From the NCBI GenBank assembly GCA_004321925.1, contig SCQH01000101.1:1-33703 (forward strand): a stretch of 33,703 nt of DNA, read 5' to 3'. The notes beneath the pieces are model-generated. The model made no database searches. It saw only the letters and a list, made by a program, of their open reading frames with translations, and was not told where the DNA came from. Below, in pieces: positions 31,724 to 33,703 of the stretch. Origin of the DNA: Nitrospirota bacterium. GTDB taxonomy: Bacteria > Nitrospirota > Thermodesulfovibrionia > Thermodesulfovibrionales > UBA6898. The position numbers and the translations under genes are program-made. The first letter of the stretch is position 1; each line of letters opens with the position of its first letter.

Positions 31724-32464
31724 ATGTCACGCTTTGCAGTTTTTTTGCTGGTTATTCTGGTCTTTACAAGTTGTGCTCCCGCCAAATCTATACAACCTGA
31801 ACGAATTACGGAAATTAGGAAGATAGGCCTCGTAACGAAAGTGGCCGATAATGATTTAATAGTCTTTGATCGTACCCGCACTATGAACAGGACTTACGGA
31901 GGGACGCAATTTGGTGCAGTGGGCGGATTAATCGAGGGCTTAATTCTTACTGGCATGGCGGCACATGCTATGAACAAGTCTCTACAAGGGGACCCTGATG
32001 ATATAAAGCAGTACCTAAAAGATATCAATTTCAAGTCAATGGTAGATAACAGAATAAGTGGCAGACTTTCTAGAAAATATGATCTTGTTTTACCTCAGTA
32101 TTTTGATACTAGGGCGCACGATAACCCTTCCAAATTTGCAACAGATAGCAATTATCTAAAAGAGGCAATGTCCCTTGGGATCGACACGTTAATTTTCATT
32201 GAATATTACTACGGGCTCGGTGCATTTAAAGATCGCCCAGCTTGTGTAGTTGTCGCTGGAAAAATAACAGTCTATGATGTTAAATCCGAGACGATAATAT
32301 TTGACAGGCTCATTGCATCAGATGATGATTTTGTTCCTGGCTATCGTACAGTGGATGAATTCGTGAATGACAATGCGAAACTCTTCAAAGAGGATTTAAA
32401 CACAGCGGTTGATGGTTTTTCATATTTAGTTGCCACTCAGCTTGGTATTACTGAAAGATATTAA
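31724..32464 (+). CDS. Lipoprotein of unknown function
   Basis: The protein is 246 residues. The signal peptide ends in FTSC with the lipidated Cys at 17 (FLLVILVFTSCAPA). A Gly-rich patch GAVGGLIEGLILTGMAA near residue 70 may insert in a membrane. The mature part has no recognised domain; it contains SGRLSRKYDLVLPQYFD and GKITVYDVKSETIIFDRLI, possibly beta-rich. CAGGAGA precedes ATG 31724. The gene is AT-richer than aconitase before it and uses different codons, so horizontal acquisition is likely. It lies between the long dyad and the RAYT element. Similar proteins are often single-gene hitch-hikers; function not known. Confidence 0.7.
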   Translation: MSRFAVFLLVILVFTSCAPAKSIQPERITEIRKIGLVTKVADNDLIVFDRTRTMNRTYGGTQFGAVGGLIEGLILTGMAAHAMNKSLQGDPDDIKQYLKDINFKSMVDNRISGRLSRKYDLVLPQYFDTRAHDNPSKFATDSNYLKEAMSLGIDTLIFIEYYYGLGAFKDRPACVVVAGKITVYDVKSETIIFDRLIASDDDFVPGYRTVDEFVNDNAKLFKEDLNTAVDGFSYLVATQLGITERY

Positions 32465-32485
32465 TCCAAAATAATGGGGTCAGAC

Positions 32486-32505
32486 TTGACTATTGACATT
32501 TGATT
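32486..32505 (+). repeat. RAYT left inverted repeat
   Basis: TTGACTATTGACATTTGATT, exact inverted match to 33453-33472. It lies 22 nt upstream of the transposase ATG. Confidence 0.85.
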
Positions 32506-32527
32506 CGGGCAGAGATAACCTTGTCGT

Positions 32528-33499
32528 ATGGCTAGGAAACCGAGGATAGAATTTGAGGGAGCTTTTTATCATGTAATAACGCGCGGAAATCAGAGACAGA
32601 AGATATTCAGGGACGAGGGGGATTTCGGAAAATACATTGAAATACTCTCCAGGTACAAGGCCTTGTACAAATACCGCCTGTATGCCTATGTCCTTATGAG
32701 CAACCATGTGCATCTTCTGATCGAGACGGGGGAAACTCCACTTTCAAAGATACTTCAGGGCATCAATCAGAGCTATACGGAGCGATTCAACAGAAAATAC
32801 AAAACGGTCGGCCATCTCTTCCAGGGCAGGTACAAGGCCATACTCTGCGACCGCGACGACTATCTGCTTTCCCTTGTCAAATATATTCACCTGAACCCGG
32901 GTAGGGCGCGTCTTGTGGAGACCCCTGAAGAATACACCTGGAGCAGCCATGGGGCATACCTTAAGCCTGTCAGTAAGAGTATCATAGACGAGGAGCAAGT
33001 GCTCAGAATGTTTTCTGAGAACAAGGGGATAGCGAGGCGGCTTTATGAAGCATATGTCGGAGACGGGATCGGTGTAAAGAAAGAGGACATATACTCCACC
33101 ATAGATAAGAGAATACTCGGGAATGAACAATTTGCAAATACGGTCATGGATAAGTGCGATGCTGCTGTTGAGCCCGGGAAAAGGGCGAGGGAATACTCAC
33201 TGGGGGCAGTTGCCGCTGCAGTCTCGGATATATTCGGTATAACGCTGACGCAGATGAGACACAAAGGCAAGGACAGAGACATCACAAAGGGAAGAAAGCT
33301 GTTCAGTATCGTTGCGCATGAGTACAGGTATAAAGGCAGAGAGATCGCCGAATATATGCGCAAGGACCCGGCCCTGATCACACGGCATGTCAAAGAGAGT
33401 AAGAAACTGGAAAAGGACACGGCAGAGGTGATAGCAATGTTAAAGGTTAAGAAATCAAATGTCAATAGTCAACAGGCTGTTGAAAAACACCCATATTGA
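32528..33499 (+). CDS. REP-associated tyrosine transposase (Y1/HUH)
   Basis: A 323-residue TnpA_REP-type transposase, which nicks single-stranded hairpin DNA and can mobilise REP/REPIN sequences. Seen: N-terminal MARKPRIEFEGAFYHVITRGNQRQKIF, the HUH metal-binding pair H60 and H62 (VLMSNHVHLLIE), and catalytic Tyr candidates Y83 or Y91 (INQSYTERFNRKYKTVGHLFQGRYKA). The C-terminal 110 residues form a helix-rich DnaA-like DNA-binding part (EYSLGAVAAAVSDIFGITLTQMRHKGK). The protein ends SNVNSQQAVEKHPY: the first residues of this tail are the inverted repeat, and the last are encoded by the following hairpin. Relatives would be expected to continue through the repeat differently, so the C-terminus is probably altered. 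No Shine-Dalgarno before the ATG. Confidence 0.93.
   Translation: MARKPRIEFEGAFYHVITRGNQRQKIFRDEGDFGKYIEILSRYKALYKYRLYAYVLMSNHVHLLIETGETPLSKILQGINQSYTERFNRKYKTVGHLFQGRYKAILCDRDDYLLSLVKYIHLNPGRARLVETPEEYTWSSHGAYLKPVSKSIIDEEQVLRMFSENKGIARRLYEAYVGDGIGVKKEDIYSTIDKRILGNEQFANTVMDKCDAAVEPGKRAREYSLGAVAAAVSDIFGITLTQMRHKGKDRDITKGRKLFSIVAHEYRYKGREIAEYMRKDPALITRHVKESKKLEKDTAEVIAMLKVKKSNVNSQQAVEKHPY
33453..33472 (-). repeat. RAYT right inverted repeat
   Basis: AATCAAATGTCAATAGTCAA, the exact reverse complement of the left repeat, overlaps codons for KSNVNSQ near the transposase C-terminus. Confidence 0.85.
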
Positions 33500-33518
33500 G
33501 TATTCTTTCAACAGCCTG
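33473..33518. repeat. Second hairpin at the transposase 3' end
   Basis: CAGGCTGTTGAAA (33473-33485) pairs perfectly with TTTCAACAGCCTG (33506-33518) around a 20-nt loop that contains the transposase stop codon. It starts at the base after the right inverted repeat. The motif looks like an insertion-sequence end or a terminator without a T-tract. The sequence 33519-33638 contains no recognisable gene; it holds a short dyad CAGTCG/CGACTG at 33608-33638. Confidence 0.6.
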
Positions 33519-33638
33519 GCGCGAGCGACCGCGCTGATCCAGAGTGAAACAAACCGTTGCTCAGACTCATTTCGACTATTATATGCACTAGTCACCATTT
33601 GTGTTGACAGTCGGTCTTCCGGTTAAGGACTTCGACTG

Positions 33639-33703
33639 CTAGGCCGCTGGTTCCATCACCTCCTTATCATAAACATATTGCTGGTAGAGTTCCAGTCCTT
33701 CTG
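33639..33703 (-). CDS. C-terminal end of a gene entering from the right
   Basis: The minus-strand frame enters at the right edge and ends EGLELYQQYVYDKEVMEPAA, stop TAG 33641-33639. Only about 20 residues are visible and I cannot name the protein. The same bases contain a perfect Shine-Dalgarno-like AAGGAGGTGAT (within codons for DKEV) before an in-frame ATG, which is probably chance. Whether this is a transposase or a resident gene cannot be told. Confidence 0.35.
   Translation of the reverse strand, partial: EGLELYQQYVYDKEVMEPAA

Larger units (their letters stand above)
32486..33472 (+). mobile_element. RAYT element bounded by perfect 20-bp inverted repeats
   Basis: The unit runs from the left repeat to the right repeat and encloses the Y1 transposase. 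The left repeat TTGACTATTGACATTTGATT is at 32486-32505. Its exact reverse complement is at 33453-33472, inside the last codons of the transposase. Outside the left arm is GGGGTCAGAC; outside the right arm the sequence changes at once to another hairpin, so the outer boundary is not symmetric. Confidence 0.7.

Noticed and set aside
1-33703. CRISPR array, tRNA or rRNA gene
   Set aside because: No regularly spaced direct repeats, cloverleaf with TTC-type arm, or rRNA-like stretch was seen by eye on either strand.

Overview
The window is a mostly GC-rich, gene-dense bacterial chromosome segment, with many 1-20 bp overlaps between genes and long single-strand runs. The gene content fits a Gram-negative anaerobe or microaerobe, and the closest match in style is Nitrospirota or a Geobacter-like deltaproteobacterium. 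That content is a fused gamma-alpha 2-oxoacid:ferredoxin oxidoreductase with its beta subunit, a ferritin-like protein, Fe/Mn superoxide dismutase, aconitase, many receiver/PilZ proteins and lipoproteins. The taxon is an inference from gene content, not from a marker gene. No rRNA, tRNA or CRISPR array was found.

Layout. (1) 1-3.3 kb: a HEAT-repeat protein running off the left edge on the minus strand, a REPIN-like double hairpin, lgt, and a glycine-zipper lipoprotein. (2) 3.5-4.8 kb: nitroreductase and superoxide dismutase, closed by a strong bidirectional terminator. (3) 4.8-9.85 kb: a minus-strand radical SAM/SPASM enzyme with a PqqD-like N-terminus, followed by a 20-residue Cys-rich peptide gene. 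Divergent from it lies a plus-strand operon of Cys-cluster cupin, ferritin-like protein, korA and korB. (4) 9.9-14.3 kb: an accessory region, visibly AT-rich from 9.9 to 13.4 kb, with a secreted propeller-like protein and two tandem paralogous membrane-anchored proteins of unknown function. It continues with a VapC remnant and a BrnT/BrnA toxin-antitoxin pair under a perfect palindromic operator. (5) 14.4-16.3 kb: a secreted parallel beta-helix protein. (6) 16.5-24.7 kb: a core plus-strand run of TPR lipoprotein, yebC, DUF502, glmU, glmS, pcrA/uvrD-like helicase, gatC and panD. (7) 24.8-29.5 kb: two convergent receiver proteins sharing a CTAG stop, then a minus-strand lysine operon lysA-dapF-PilZ-dapA. 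(8) 29.6-31.6 kb: aconitase. (9) 31.6 kb to the end: a second AT-richer accessory patch with a long-stem dyad, an orphan lipoprotein, a REP-associated (Y1/HUH) transposase bounded by perfect 20-bp inverted repeats, a second hairpin, and the tail of a gene entering from the right.

Most promising points. The radical SAM enzyme plus 20-residue Cys peptide looks like a minimal ribosomal-peptide (RiPP) maturation locus. At least five genes have a -10 box only 6-8 nt from the start codon, which implies leaderless mRNAs. The tandem paralogs in the AT-rich island are unfamiliar. The REPIN-like element and the inverted-repeat-bounded RAYT may belong to related mobile systems.
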